A stretch of DNA of 64,000 nucleotides from Strongylocentrotus purpuratus (GCF_000002235.5 NW_022145604.1:1406839-1470838); one strand, 5' to 3'; positions 46,801 to 58,439 are shown, counted from the first letter of the stretch. Notes: a model not told the origin generated them from the letters alone. Numbers and translations are program-made.

Positions 46801-47421
46801 CACACTGTAAAAAAAAGTTGGGCAGATGTTACTGGGTATATCGAAGTTGGGCAAATTTTGTCCGATAATTGGGTTATTTTCTCCCAACCTTTTACTATAT
46901 GAAGTTACCCAATGAAAGGTAAAAAAATAGGTTGGGTAATGTCATTGGGCAAATTAGAGTTGGGCTATTTCAGTCCAACATTTGGGTTGTTTTCTCCCAA
47001 CTATTTACTACATGTACACGTATTTACCCAATGAAATGTTCAAAATAAGTTGGGCAGATGTAACTGGGCAAACGTAAGTCGGGCAACTTTATTATGCAAC
47101 AATAGGGTTATATTCTTTTATCAAAAGTATCGTGGTCAAGTGGATATGTCACAGGACTATAGATCATGAGGTCCGTGGTTCTCCTTTTGCATATAATATT
47201 TTATCCAACTTATTTGCCCAACTAGTGTGTAACTAAATAATGCTACAAATTATGGTGAGAATTGGGTGAATCTCTGATTGGGTAAATTTCTGTTGGTTAA
47301 AAGTTGGGTATTTTCTTTTTACCCAACACTGGGTAAATCATGCAAAATCTTTAATTTACTCAGCAGTTGGTTGGACACATAATCGCCCTCATGTTGGGTA
47401 ACAATTGGGCAATTATGTGCA
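46801..47421. repeat. GTTGGGC-rich repeat block with tandem units
   Basis: Begins cacactgtaaaaaaaagttg. Imperfect units start with gttgggc/gttgggt at 46817, 46931 and 47049 (periods about 114 and 118 bp), each with ttctcccaac and tacccaatgaaa in the middle. A tRNA-like segment follows, then further gttggg and cccaac words in both orientations to about 47421. It resembles the interior of a non-autonomous element, but no complementary far end was found. Confidence 0.7.
47134..47190 (+). repeat. tRNA-like segment inside the GTTGGGC block
   Basis: cgtggtcaagtggatatgtc (A-box-like) and gatcatgaggtccgtggttc (B-box-like start) resemble the SINE head at 33091. The T arm is incomplete, so it is not a tRNA gene. 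Confidence 0.35.
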
Positions 47422-48590
47422 GGAAGGAAATTTAAGACTAAAGAAAACTTGTTCTTTAATTTGTCTTTAATTATCTCACTCTCATCTTTTTCCACTTTTT
47501 TCTTTTTTGTTTAGACGCAAAGGGACGATTGATCGCTTATCCGGTTCATGACATTGTAGTAATTATTTATAAATTATGAAATGGCAAGACTATTACCAAA
47601 CTAAACATCGATCACTTGCGCTCTTGTAACTATAAAGCTTAACTCTAAGACAGATTATAAAAACATTTATTCACGGAAATTGATCCCTGCGGTGGCGGAA
47701 TCTGTAGAGCAGGTCGTCTGTCAATTTCTATAATGCATTAAAGATTTTTCTTTCGATTGAGCTATTAAGAGGGTTGGGACAAATTAGCAACAGTCGATTT
47801 ATCTCATTTCTAGGCAAATCCCTTGAGCGTTTTAAATCATGGATTAAAATGCAAATCTTCCAACGCACTTCAATCATTCCCCAGCGTGTCAAAATCCATA
47901 CGCGATGTAATTGTGAAATCTATATTAATGCACAGCGTTTGCCTGGACAATTTAGAGGTACGGATCGAATTAGTAATAGTCGATTTATTCCACCTCTGCC
48001 TAGATTTATTTTCATTTAGGAACCCTGATTATTATTTTGATCGCGCGGAGGCGTAATGTCAACCATGAATGTATTGAATTACGAAGCTCATTTTAAGTCA
48101 TATCATGATTACTTTTGATCCATTGTTATCACAATAATTCTCAGGGTTATAAGTTTAATATTGAGTGGTAAAGTTGACTTCCGGTTGAAACGAAAACAAA
48201 TTGATGAGCTTTCTCATTCCTCTCACGTCAGTTTGGACGGATATCATAACAGAAATATTCCCTGAAAAAGACTGCTTTTGAAGTGCCCTCATTTTCGAAA
48301 TTCGACGAGAAATAGAGTATTTGCAGCAAACATTCGTGCCACACGTGTGTGTCATCATAATCACATATACGCCTACGTATTTTTGTGTGCAGTACATAGG
48401 CTCTTCAGCAAGTCTATATTAATTTTGATAATTAAAAACCCACACAGTATCCACCAAGTATCTACAACATAATCAGCCTATACCATTTACCAAACAAGAA
48501 AAATATGTTTTGCTCGCGATGTAAGAATTTCTATGAAGCTATACTGTATTCAAAGTATATTACTTCTACACAGAGATTAGACATTGCAAC
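47422..48590. other. Unassigned, with a short direct repeat
   Basis: attagcaacagtcgatttat (47785) recurs as attagtaatagtcgatttat (47970), each followed by a tctaggcaaa/gcctagat-like word. Otherwise nothing is recognised. Confidence 0.4.
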
Positions 48591-48591
48591 G

Positions 48592-49147
48592 TAAGCCCCT
48601 TTCACACCGGGCCATACGTATAGTTGCGTACCGACTACGCCGATCGTACGCTACCCTTCGCTGGCCTACGTAACTATACGCTGAGGCACCCGAGATTGAC
48701 GCACTTTCGGCGTGGACGCTAGACGCAGAAAGTACGCATTTTTTACGCAAGTCTACGCAACACTACACAACACTACGCTACAGTACGCCAACCTACGCAA
48801 TAATACGCTACCCTACGCCAGTCCGACGAAGCTTTAACATATTGCGCACACAGTAAGCAAACGTACCCAATCGTACGCTATCGAAAGCAAACCAGTACGC
48901 CAGGCCTATGTAAACATACGCAACCCTACACCTGGTATTCAAAATCGTACGCGTAGGTACGCCAATTGCATACGCCTTAGGTACGTGGTGGCTATGTACA
49001 GGGTACGTAACCATACACCATCGTACGCCAGCCTACGCATAACCTACGCAGGGACTACACCGAAGCAAAAAAAATTCATGAAAACGCAGCCTAATTTCGG
49101 CGTATAAGTTTGATTCTCTACGCAGATCTGGTGTGAAAGAGGCTTTA
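48592..49147. mobile_element. TACGC-rich inverted-repeat element, 556 bp
   Basis: The ends are TAAGCCCCTTTCACACCGG at the left and ctggtgtgaaagaggcttta at the right, about 18-bp imperfect terminal inverted repeats. Between them is a GC-rich body made largely of degenerate TACGC words (about twenty, spaced roughly 7-20 bp), flanked by AT-rich DNA. It has no coding capacity. Base composition differs sharply from the neighbours. Confidence 0.82.
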
Positions 49148-49829
49148 GATAGATTCTCAATGAACAGCTAAATGTCTTCAATACTGGGTTCATTAATGAA
49201 AGTACGCGTACGCACTCATAGAAAAGGACACTAACGGTACCCAAATCGTAGGGTATCAGGTTATCTTTAACCTTCGTCATACTCCCCGACCATGTACCTA
49301 TAGAATGCCAGAAAAGGTGTTTTTTATTTAAAGATAACCTTTATTCATTCTAGCTAAACACTTTCCCCAGGTGATTGGTACACTTTTAGGCAGTTCGTTT
49401 GTTGCAGCAGAATCGTGGGAGGAAAAACGGAAAGAAGAGATCAAAGTAGACCTGCCTGTGGGAAGTACTATTTCAAAAGATTTATTTGAACTCGTATTGG
49501 TGTCATGAATATAGAGAGGGTTACATGAAGTTTTTTTTTTTATAGCAGACGATTCGACCGCGCTTACACCTGAACTTGATAGGGCGACTGTATTGGGAGG
49601 AGATGCCCGAACACCGAATAAGTTGTTACGAATGTAAATTGACTCGAAAATGATTCATAATCATCTGATTGAAATTCAAATTAACTAAAATTAGCAGATC
49701 TGAAATTCTTAAGCTGGATTATGATGCTGCTGGGTGCCGCTCAAATAATCCATTTTTTATTTTGTTTGCTTCAGTCGACTGTTTTGCATAATGCAGATAG
49801 TCTAGTAGCTAGAGGGGGCACATGATAAA

Positions 49830-49896
49830 CCCCCCCCCCCCCCATCGAATAGGGAAAGTAAATTTAAAGGGAGAGAGAGAGAGAGAGAGAGAGAGA
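49830..49896 (+). repeat. C homopolymer and (GA)n pair
   Basis: C run 49830-49843 and (GA)n 49871-49896, separated by 27 bp. A second C run lies at about 50007-50018. Confidence 0.93.
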
Positions 49897-50464
49897 TAGG
49901 GGGGAGAAAATATGTAAAATACATGATACCTGTTACCGATCCTATGCCATACCGGCCACTCGATCTGCCCGCATTCACATTTCATTTATCCACGCGGAAT
50001 CGGTGCCCCCCCCCCCCCATCCCCTACCCCCTCTCCTTCGCCAACCACTTCCCACGTATCCACTAGACCCACGCCTTACCATTACGCACTGTCACCTGCG
50101 CAACAACATAATGACTTTAGCGAAGATACTAGTACGGGCTGCTATAACTATTATTCATATATACCACCATCACAATCAAAACCCATAGGACACAAAATGC
50201 TCATGGAAAGCTTTATTATATTACTACATTCCTATCGGCAATGCAGTCATCGATTTACCCCCATCTCATTCAACCTGCGCTCCTTTCCTCTTCTCTGTCA
50301 TTTTCTGAATGATTATAAACCTTTACCTTCTTCCAATTCAACCAGATTCTCTCCATTACCCCTGATCTCAGCCTTTGCAGAATATCAAATCGGTATCATT
50401 GATTTTTAACATTTTCCCCCGTCTCGGCAAATATGAAAGAAGCTATTTTTCTGATACTTTCCCT

Positions 50465-50487
50465 ATTATTATTATTATTATTATTTT
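50465..50487 (+). repeat. (ATT)n microsatellite
   Basis: About seven ATT units, similar to SINE tails but without the agcgc motif nearby. Confidence 0.9.
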
Positions 50488-50698
50488 ATTCGGCAAATCA
50501 AGTCACATAATACAACAATATAACAAACATGAATTGAGATTAAAAAATCAATAGAAAGCATATATAAATATTGCAATAGCAGGTGCATCCGGTCGAGCTG
50601 CCCGGGTATGGAAAAAGTTAACCAAATAACTGTGATCCGCAGACCTTGCTCCCCACACCCGACCAGATGCACCTGATATTGGTTAAAATAAAGCTTTA

Positions 50699-50804
50699 AA
50701 AAGAAAAGATAGACGAGGAGAAGAAAAATGGAGAAAGAAGGGAGAAAAAGAAAGAAAAAGAAAAAGAAAAAATATAAGAAAGAGAGAATTTTTTTTTTTT
50801 TTTT
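50699..50804 (+). repeat. Polypurine (GAAA-rich) tract ending in T run
   Basis: Purine-rich from 50699 to 50788, then about 16 T. Confidence 0.9.
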
Positions 50805-51531
50805 AATTGTGATTTCATGACAGGTATAGTAACATATTGTTCCTGTTAATCATTAACACCATCATCACGTTGTAAAAATTAATATAATATCATTATCATC
50901 ATTAACATTATTACTACTACTGTTACTATCATGATTATTATGATTATTATAATTTATATCATTGACAAAAATAAATTTAATGTTACGAAAACATAAGCAC
51001 AAAAAACATGTTATATTCCCATTCTTCACTCCGTTTAAAGAATAGTAAATAAAGGCGCCTTCTCAGCAGAGTTTCTTCATCGGAACAGCCTTTCTACACA
51101 CTGAAAAGTATACATAAGGAACTGATAATTGCTCGCTAAAAGATAATAGGTTTTTTCACAGTGATGAAGTCCCATTCTTTAAAATCATTATTCCCACCTT
51201 AGCAAAGTTTAAACGTTAGACTCGTTCTCACATAACAATAAGTGCGTTGTGGAGCGCGATGCAAAGATTGATTTTTTTTTTTTGCGACTATTTAGGCAGG
51301 GAGAATTCTCGATCGACGGCAAGAACGATCGAACTGCGCATGCGTGAATCTCGACGATGTATGCGCGCTTGGAATATTGGGATTAAATAAAGCGATTTTT
51401 TTTTATTCTCTATACCATTCACACACATAGCACCCGGCAAACTATCGTGATTATTCTGAAAAGTTGCAAGACTTACTGCGAATCGCGAAGATTGGTGAAA
51501 CAATTCTGTCTACACACGATAAAAAAAACGA

Positions 51532-51554
51532 TTTTTTTTTTTTTTTTTTTTTTT
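51532..51554 (+). repeat. T homopolymer (about 23)
   Basis: Preceded by an A8 run. The sequence cgcatcgcgatgc just after is a short palindrome. Confidence 0.93.
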
Positions 51555-51593
51555 CCGCATCGCGATGCAAAAATCGATATTAAAGACCGTCAA

Positions 51594-51777
51594 TACTACT
51601 GGGCCAGAAGGGATTAGACCACACAGCGAGGTCACTGACAGGTGGCTATCTCATTAACTCAGCTCTCAACAAACATTAAGAAAAAGTGGATCATGGGGGA
51701 CCAACAGCCACCGATTGGGAAGTTTTCTATATAGAGGGAGCAAGTAGCTACAAATGGAACAGTGGGGCTTTAAAACT
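51594..51777 (+). repeat. Dispersed repeat, copy 2
   Basis: Partner of 3497-3681 with numerous substitutions and small indels. It begins right after a T-rich/CG-rich stretch. Confidence 0.7.
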
Positions 51778-51779
51778 TT

Positions 51780-52045
51780 TTTTCTGTAGGTGTGATCGCC
51801 CATATAGTTGCGGCTTGCAGCCTACGCATTGTACGTGACGCGGTAAGATTAAAGAATTTACGGGAAATACGCCACCGTCTACGGAATTCATACACCAAAT
51901 CGTTCGGGCCGTCGCGACGCATCGGTAGTATCCCTATAAACCTTTTACACCTGGCGTCTGACCTAATTTCAAATTTTGGGTACATTTCTTGCCCCAAATG
52001 TTGGAATGTCAAATGCTCCGGGATAAGCCTCGATGCGAGTTGAAT
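51780..52045. other. CpG-rich island of unknown nature
   Basis: Unusually CpG-rich for this window (gcctacgcattgtacgtgac, gtcgcgacgcatcgg) and open on both strands for about 80 codons as a result. Its tacgc words recall the element at 48592-49147, but no terminal repeats are visible. It could be a transposon remnant or a regulatory island. Confidence 0.4.
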
Positions 52046-52546
52046 TACCTGGTTTGGGAGCAGGTAAATGGGGGAAGAAATGAAGGAGATTGCCTCAATT
52101 CGGGTCAGACACCTGTCTACTCATACTCCGCATGATAGCTTCATTTAGACGGCTTTTCTCATAGAGGATATCCGCAGTTCATCTTGCATCCTTTCCTAGA
52201 ACATCTTCGGGCCTGAAACCTCTGACATGAAAGCAAAATAAAGTTTTTGTGAACCACAGACGTCTTGTTGTTGTTAAATTACCTGCAAATGCACTAGTTA
52301 TCGAATTTATTGGAATGGTGCAGACATTTATAACGATTTGACTCCCGATTTTGCTATGGTGAGAATTATCACATTGGGTTTGTTTTGCTACTTTTTTTAG
52401 CGACCAAATGCACTGCAGATATAATTCCCGATAAGCGATCACTACCATGCATGACCCCGCCCATAACTTATTCATTTCAAAATGCTGAGATGATTTAGTA
52501 CTATAGTGTCATGTTTGGTCATCCAAAGTAATTTGGTAAATATTGA

Positions 52547-52630
52547 TTGGAACAAGATATCAGCAATGGCCGTCACATCCGGCCAATCGGAACCCTTGGG
52601 ACCAGACCGGCGACGGACACCTCAGAACTA
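52547..52630 (+). repeat. Conserved 82-bp block, copy 1
   Basis: About 95% identical to the complement of 59189-59270 (four differences in some 82 bp by eye). It carries an open frame MAVTSGQSEPLGPDRRRTPQ. The block is GC-rich compared with its surroundings. It sits directly before the element at 52637. It may be part of a larger mobile element or a duplicated exon-like piece; I do not recognise it. Confidence 0.7.
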
Positions 52631-52636
52631 TCATCT

Positions 52637-52770
52637 GGGGCCCGTCTTATAAAGATTAATCCAAAGCAATCGTAAGCCCTCTGATCAATCACAAGTTTGC
52701 AGTCTCCTATCTCGTATGTAAATAGTTGCGATTGATATCAATCGCAAATAAATTGTTATTAAAATCATAC
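52637..52770 (+). repeat. Palindrome-cored dispersed element, copy 1
   Basis: Starts ggggcccgtcttataaagat and contains a perfect 22-bp palindrome, TTGCGATTGATATCAATCGC plus AA (52726-52747). The opposite end of the family, ending tatagacagggcccc, is seen at 5820-5906, so this copy appears truncated on the right. Confidence 0.55.
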
Positions 52771-55427
52771 TATGTCCCTTTTGCAACCGAGGACATTACA
52801 AAGAAAGAAATACTGGAGTTACAAATTAACACGAACCGGTGCACATAATAATCATGAAGTCGCTCTCAACCGAATCCTCACATTTTTACTTTGTGCGATG
52901 TTACTTTGAAACTTTATAGTTCATATCCGCATTTGACAATTTGGGACCTAGCGTGTTAATTGCTTGATACATGAGCCTTCGGGACGTGCTTTGGAAAGGG
53001 TTGGGCATAGTATCATAGCCCACTTTATCCTGTGCAATTAAATCATTTTTTGCTATCGGAAACTCCATGTTTGGGGGTTTATATCAAGTTTTCTCATCGT
53101 TCCAATCATGGTTTATGATACTTAGTGTAAGATTGTTTTCGAATATCTCTAGCCACACGTCTGGCGTTCAACATGCTCAAGGAGTAACTATTACAGTAAA
53201 CATGAAACCAAAGACCTCTGGTTCAGTGTGTAGGCGTTCCATGTGCCGGTTTAATTAGCACTCAGCTCTATAGGTTGTGTAATTCTATCACCCTATAGTT
53301 TAATGAAACTCTTTTTTGCCATGTCATTTTTCTGACGCTAAGGAAGTTTCAATGTTCATGATCGTTATTGTAAGTATAAATTTAGGTATTTATCGATCAA
53401 AGAAACGGATTTTTCTGATGCAAAAACTCCCCCCCCCTACAGAAATGATATTAACTTATTTTAAAATGAAATGTATGCTGCATGATAATTCACCGACTAT
53501 TCGGCTCGTCATCTTTTGGTCCGATATTTTTCTCATCATGTTTTGTCAATTTAAATTAAACAAAATGATAGGACGATCATGTTGAGGCCTAGGTGGTTAA
53601 GAATAGAACCGCAACAAAAATTTGTTAAAATGCTACCAATACCAGTTTATGTAGTTGAGGGGGCGCAAAAACCAACACGTGGCGAAGTCTGAAACAATCC
53701 CGACGGTGTGTTGTATAAGGGTGCATAATTGATTCATTCGTGTTGTGTTAGCACCCGCCAATTCCACGAATTAAAAAGTAAAGTTTGAGATGTATAAGGA
53801 ATCGATTCTAGGTTATATCATTGGATGTAGCTCAGTGTATCAATACAGCTGAGCGGCGCGATCAAAGTCATTGGCTTCTCACTGTCTCACCCAACCTAAG
53901 GCTTGAAACGATGCTGGAGACATTGGTTGATTTCTAGGAGCAGTTGATATAATTATCGACAACTACCCACACACTTCAGGGTGTCAAGACAGACAAACCC
54001 GTAGGAAACATCAGACGACTCGGTTAACAGAAAAAGGCTACTTTCTCCATTGCTCGTGAAAAAAAAAGAGTTTCTAATAAGTAGCACGTGGCATGCACGG
54101 TGTAAGAAGCGTTATGTTCCCACTTCTATCGATCTTGAAATAGCAGCGACCTTGCAGGGCATTCCTGGCCGTCTGTCCTATAAACATAACATTTTGGCGT
54201 TGGTAATGTGATGAGGTCGTCCCCAAGCAAGTCGTGTGATTGAATCGGAGAGATTGATTAGTGTAAAAGGATCCACCTCGAAGTGATCAAGTTGATCATT
54301 TCGAGATGAATTTCAGAGAAAATAGAAGGCAATTTCGCAATCTATTTGGGTAAAGGCTTCTAGGTAATATATTCATGCTCATTCTGAAGCAAAGATCTAA
54401 AAGTAGCAAATATAAAGAATTAGTTGTGCTTTCGAAATGAAAGAGAGATAGATAGAGAGGCTGTTGTAGGCCAAGTCTTGAACCCAGACAAGCATTGATA
54501 TTTGTTTGCTAAAAGCAATCTGTATCTCAGGGATGCAATGACTTTAAAAGGAAAACAACATACTTTTTCTTGTAAAAAAACACTCTCCCCTAAAAATTGA
54601 TTTTTGGACTCGTTTATTTATATGACTTTTCAACTACTGTAGGAACATTTGTTCATACTCTGTCTAAAACTTTTTGGCAAAAACATGCCTGGAATTCACC
54701 CCACATACAATTTCTTTTACGTAAATGTTTTCAAGATGCCTGCCTATATTTCTTTTTTCCTCAGAATGCTTCTCGCATTACATATCTGAATACATCAATT
54801 TCACATTTCTGTATGCATCAGTGCATACATTTCATGTTTTCTTTTCTATTACTCTGAATCACAGATACCAAACGTACAATATTATTTTATTTCATGGATT
54901 AATCAGCCTGTTTTATCAATTTCGATTTATATAGGTATTCAACTTTCTTGATAATATTTGTACATAAATAATTTTTTTCAGATTTTTTAACAATCCATTT
55001 TATCTGTATGATTATATTGATGATTTTAACTAGACAACAATTCTATCAATGGTAGATATTGACGTGTATAGTAATTTGAATTTATTATTTTTTTTTTTTT
55101 AAATCTTGTATCTACCGTATACGTGTGCCATTCAGCTTATTGCTGCAAAAACCATGTTTTTTAGTAAACTATTTTTTAATTGAATATTTTTAGCACCAAT
55201 GATGCAGGGGGCGGAGTAGGAAGAAATATCACGCCGTACGTAAATCACTTTCACGTAGATCACTCCCTCTGCAGTTCTTAAGTGACAATTAAAATGCAAG
55301 GACACTTGGGATTCTAATCGATGATCATTCACTGTTTGGAATGGATTAGACCTGGAATTATTGGTGTCAGGTGTGGGGTATCACGTACTGTAGATTGCAC
55401 TAACTCTATATGAGGCACAACCCTAAC
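52771..55427. other. Unassigned
   Basis: No supported gene. An A-box-like word at 53825 (ggatgtagctcagtg) does not extend into a tRNA fold. Confidence 0.5.
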
Positions 55428-55672
55428 GCCTCAGTCACACCTTTGCGTATTTGGCTTGCGTATTGCTGCGTATTTATGGCAAGCCGTTTAAACATCATTT
55501 TATTCCTAATTCATGATATATTCTTGATATCAAGCTAACGAATTCTTTATATCAAAAATTACCATTGCTTTACAACAGAAAATCGTTTCTTGATATCAAG
55601 AAATGGGAATAAATGTTAAAAAACAAATACGCAGCAATACGCAAGCCAAATACGCAAAGGTGTGACTAAGGC
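55428..55672. mobile_element. Miniature inverted-repeat element, 245 bp
   Basis: The terminal inverted repeats are about 48 bp and nearly perfect. The left end reads GCCTCAGTCACACCTTTGCG and the right end is its complement ending ggtgtgactaaggc. The arms carry TGCGTATT words; the centre is AT-rich and contains several TTGATATCAAG-like palindromes. Matching TAA(C/T) just outside both ends may be part of the repeat or a target duplication. The superfamily is not assigned. Confidence 0.85.
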
Positions 55673-55697
55673 ATTAAGCTAAGCTTTGGCGGACATA

Positions 55698-55902
55698 ATG
55701 ACAGTCAATGAAAGCGGACAAAATATACAGTTCCTCAGGTAGACAAAGGGACATCCCTTCACTGCTATTATGTAAAAATGTGTAGAACAGGTGTCACATG
55801 CATATTCATCTGTTCTACACATTTTTACATAATAGCAGTGAAGGGATGTTTCTTTGTCTACCTGAGGAACTGTATATTTTGTCCGCTTTCATTGTCTGTC
55901 AT
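55698..55902. repeat. Foldback hairpin, 91-bp arms
   Basis: Arms 55700-55790 and 55810-55900 are reverse complements with three mismatches and a 19-nt loop; ATGACAG/CTGTCAT extends pairing by two bases. It lies 25 bp from another inverted-repeat element (55428-55672). It is either a miniature transposon whose arms meet or a hairpin RNA source. No conserved miRNA seed was recognised. Confidence 0.85.
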
Positions 55903-56880
55903 GTTCATTGTGGAATCTGATCTGAGAAACCATGTAGACTGGCGTGGTAAACTGTAATACATAAGCAATGTACTTTAATACTGGTGCCGACACTGCTGGA
56001 GACAAATCTAGGCTTGGTTCGATGCTTTATGAAGTTATGTTTCAGTGCCAAAATACATGTTGAGCCTTGCTTGCAGACTGCCCTTACAGTAGAGCACATT
56101 AGGAGGAATCGTGGATCTATTCTTAGTAGGTCTATGGAAAAATCCGCCATGATGAAGTAATGTGCACTCCGCTGAGTACACAGCATTCGACAGTGGTTTC
56201 TCGCGAACCTGTTTCGTCAGTTGCGATTATATTGAATCCTCTTCATTTTAATCACGTTTGTCGTCTCGTCAAGCGTTGATCATCCCTCGACTTTCTTTTC
56301 GAGAATTTACGGATAAGTAGATAGATGTTCAAACGTGCGGTAAGCAGATGTAATAGAAAACAACGAGATAGGAACTGGACGTGGGAACAGAAGTGAGAAA
56401 TAGAGATTGTGTGCGTGTGTGTGGGTTTGTAAGACGTGTGAAACGGGGATAATCATATGTATTTATAACTTCCTAGTGGGGAATACACTTGCATCTGCGG
56501 ATATCCTAAGTTGATAACTCTTTTATGTTTTGCTAATTTTGGTAAAAGTGACCCGAGAGGAGTCTACTAACCATTTCCTGGAAGAGATTCAAGACACCAC
56601 ATTTCCGAACGCCACTTTGTGTATCATCTGAGATTTTAACATTCTGATAATTGAACAGCGCCTAGTTAACTCTTACATAAAACAGGAGGCTATTAAACCT
56701 CTTGTTATGATTGACAAAATGTAATTGTATTCATTTATCTGGCGTTACACGCATTACATAAAAGGAATCTTCATTAAAAAAACTTAATTTCTAATATCCC
56801 CATTTCATATTGTTTAACAGTTAAAGATAAATATCCCCATTTGGCACGATTTGGCACGAATTACCTGTATGTGTGTGTAT

Positions 56881-56945
56881 GTCAGAGAGACAGAGAGAGA
56901 GACAGAGAGAAAGTGAGAGAGAGAGAAATAGAGAGAGATAGAGAG
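56881..56945 (+). repeat. GA microsatellite (split by an insertion)
   Basis: (GA)n with CAGA interruptions up to the left end of the element at 56946; agagagcggg resumes right after it at 57343. Confidence 0.93.
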
Positions 56946-57342
56946 GGGCAATTCCACGGTAACGGAAGGACACTCAGACAAGATTTTTGAACTTCAGGTT
57001 CATACTAAAAGAACTGTTTTATTAGTATAAGATGTGAAACAGTACAGATATAATACCTATATAAGTGCCTTTAATTCTCCCCCAAAAAATTGTCATTATA
57101 GTTAAGTAGTTTAAGAATGTGCATATTAATTATCTCGGTAACGGAAGGACATAAAAATGGACATGGTTTTTCCAGTTAATTAGTGTTTATCCAAACTTTG
57201 TGAAGTTGATGAAGCTTTCCACTTGACTGAAACACATTTTGTTCCCCATAGTTTAATACATACTAATAAAACATTTCTTTTAGTATGAACCTGAAGTTCA
57301 AAAATCTTGTCTGAGTGTCCTTCCGTTACCATGGAATTGCCC
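56946..57342. mobile_element. Inverted-repeat element inserted in a GA microsatellite
   Basis: The 68-bp terminal inverted repeats start GGGCAATTCCACGGTAACGG at the left and end in the complement (ccgttaccatggaattgccc) at the right. They are nearly identical apart from single mismatches. Flanks are agag on both sides, which may be a 4-bp target duplication but cannot be proved inside GA repeats. A second 'cggtaacggaaggaca' word sits internally near 57137, as if an earlier end is retained. Length 397 bp, non-coding. Confidence 0.88.
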
Positions 57343-58331
57343 AGAGAGCGGGAATGGGGGGGGGGGCAGTCAACATAATTGACAAATACCAGTTACAGGA
57401 ACAATGCTACCGAAATTAAAGGAACAGTGTAATAGGGTATAGGAAGTTGACAAGTTTTGTACTAATGAAATGGCACGTTTAAATTCGCTCAATTTTAATG
57501 ATATTTTGTTTAGAGATATAGACATTTAGTATCGTCAAATTTATTTCTGTCGGCGGGATTTTATATCGCAAAATTCTACAGGTATTAAATGTTTATATTT
57601 CATTTTTGGGTCTTCATGAAAATCTCTTCTTTTTGGGGAAAGCGTATTCACCCCTATCGAAATGATCTTCTAGTATAAACCAAGGAGTTAGCATAACTTC
57701 TTGGTCTAACCCTTGAAGGGTTTGCAAAGTTTGTTTGAGTACAGATGATGCGTGCCTGGTACAATGCAATCCTGTACAGTATACAGTGTACGGTGGCCGT
57801 AAAAGTAACCCCTGAGGAATTCGAAAAGAAAACAGTGCGACACGAAACGTCTTTCTTTCCCTAAGTATACCTTCTTAGTTTTACATTACAGAGTAAACGG
57901 TTTTTGCTACCATTGACGTTAGCTCATGTAGATAGCTGATCCGATCGTTCTTATTTCACCCTAACGTTCATAGCATGCATCCCCTCCATGCACATCACGA
58001 TGACTGAATTATATCTGATATTGCTTGTGAACGGGCTGATTAAATCAAAGGACTGGACATATTTTACTTTGGACAGGAATTTAATCTGAAATTCGATTAA
58101 CTCTTTTCTTCAGTTGGAAGGTCAAGAGGGCTAAAATATATTTTTTAGATTGACAAGTTTAAGCATTTAGGAAGAGCGATGGAAAAACATCACAAACTTT
58201 TAAATGAGTTACAAATCTATCTTCATCATAAAACTGATCGCCATATCTCTTTTATGTAAGGTAGAAACTTTCTTTCTAGTACATTCTACCCTTTAATTAT
58301 TATTTTATTATTTTATTATTTTAATATAAGA

Positions 58332-58335
<4 letters not shown>

Positions 58336-58374
<39 letters not shown>
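58336..58374 (+). repeat. (GA)n followed by G run
   Basis: About 14 GA units and an 11-base G run. Confidence 0.93.
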
Positions 58375-58377
<3 letters not shown>

Positions 58378-58439
58378 AGCTTCTAATAGCCATGATTGAT
58401 ACATCTTTTCTGATCCATGCTAGTATATCAATATTATAT

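Noticed and set aside
46817-47140. CRISPR-like array
   Set aside because: Units are long, diverged and without regular spacers, in a eukaryotic context. They are transposon-type tandem units.
53820-53865. A-box-like ggatgtagctcagtg
   Set aside because: No anticodon arm or B box at the right distance.
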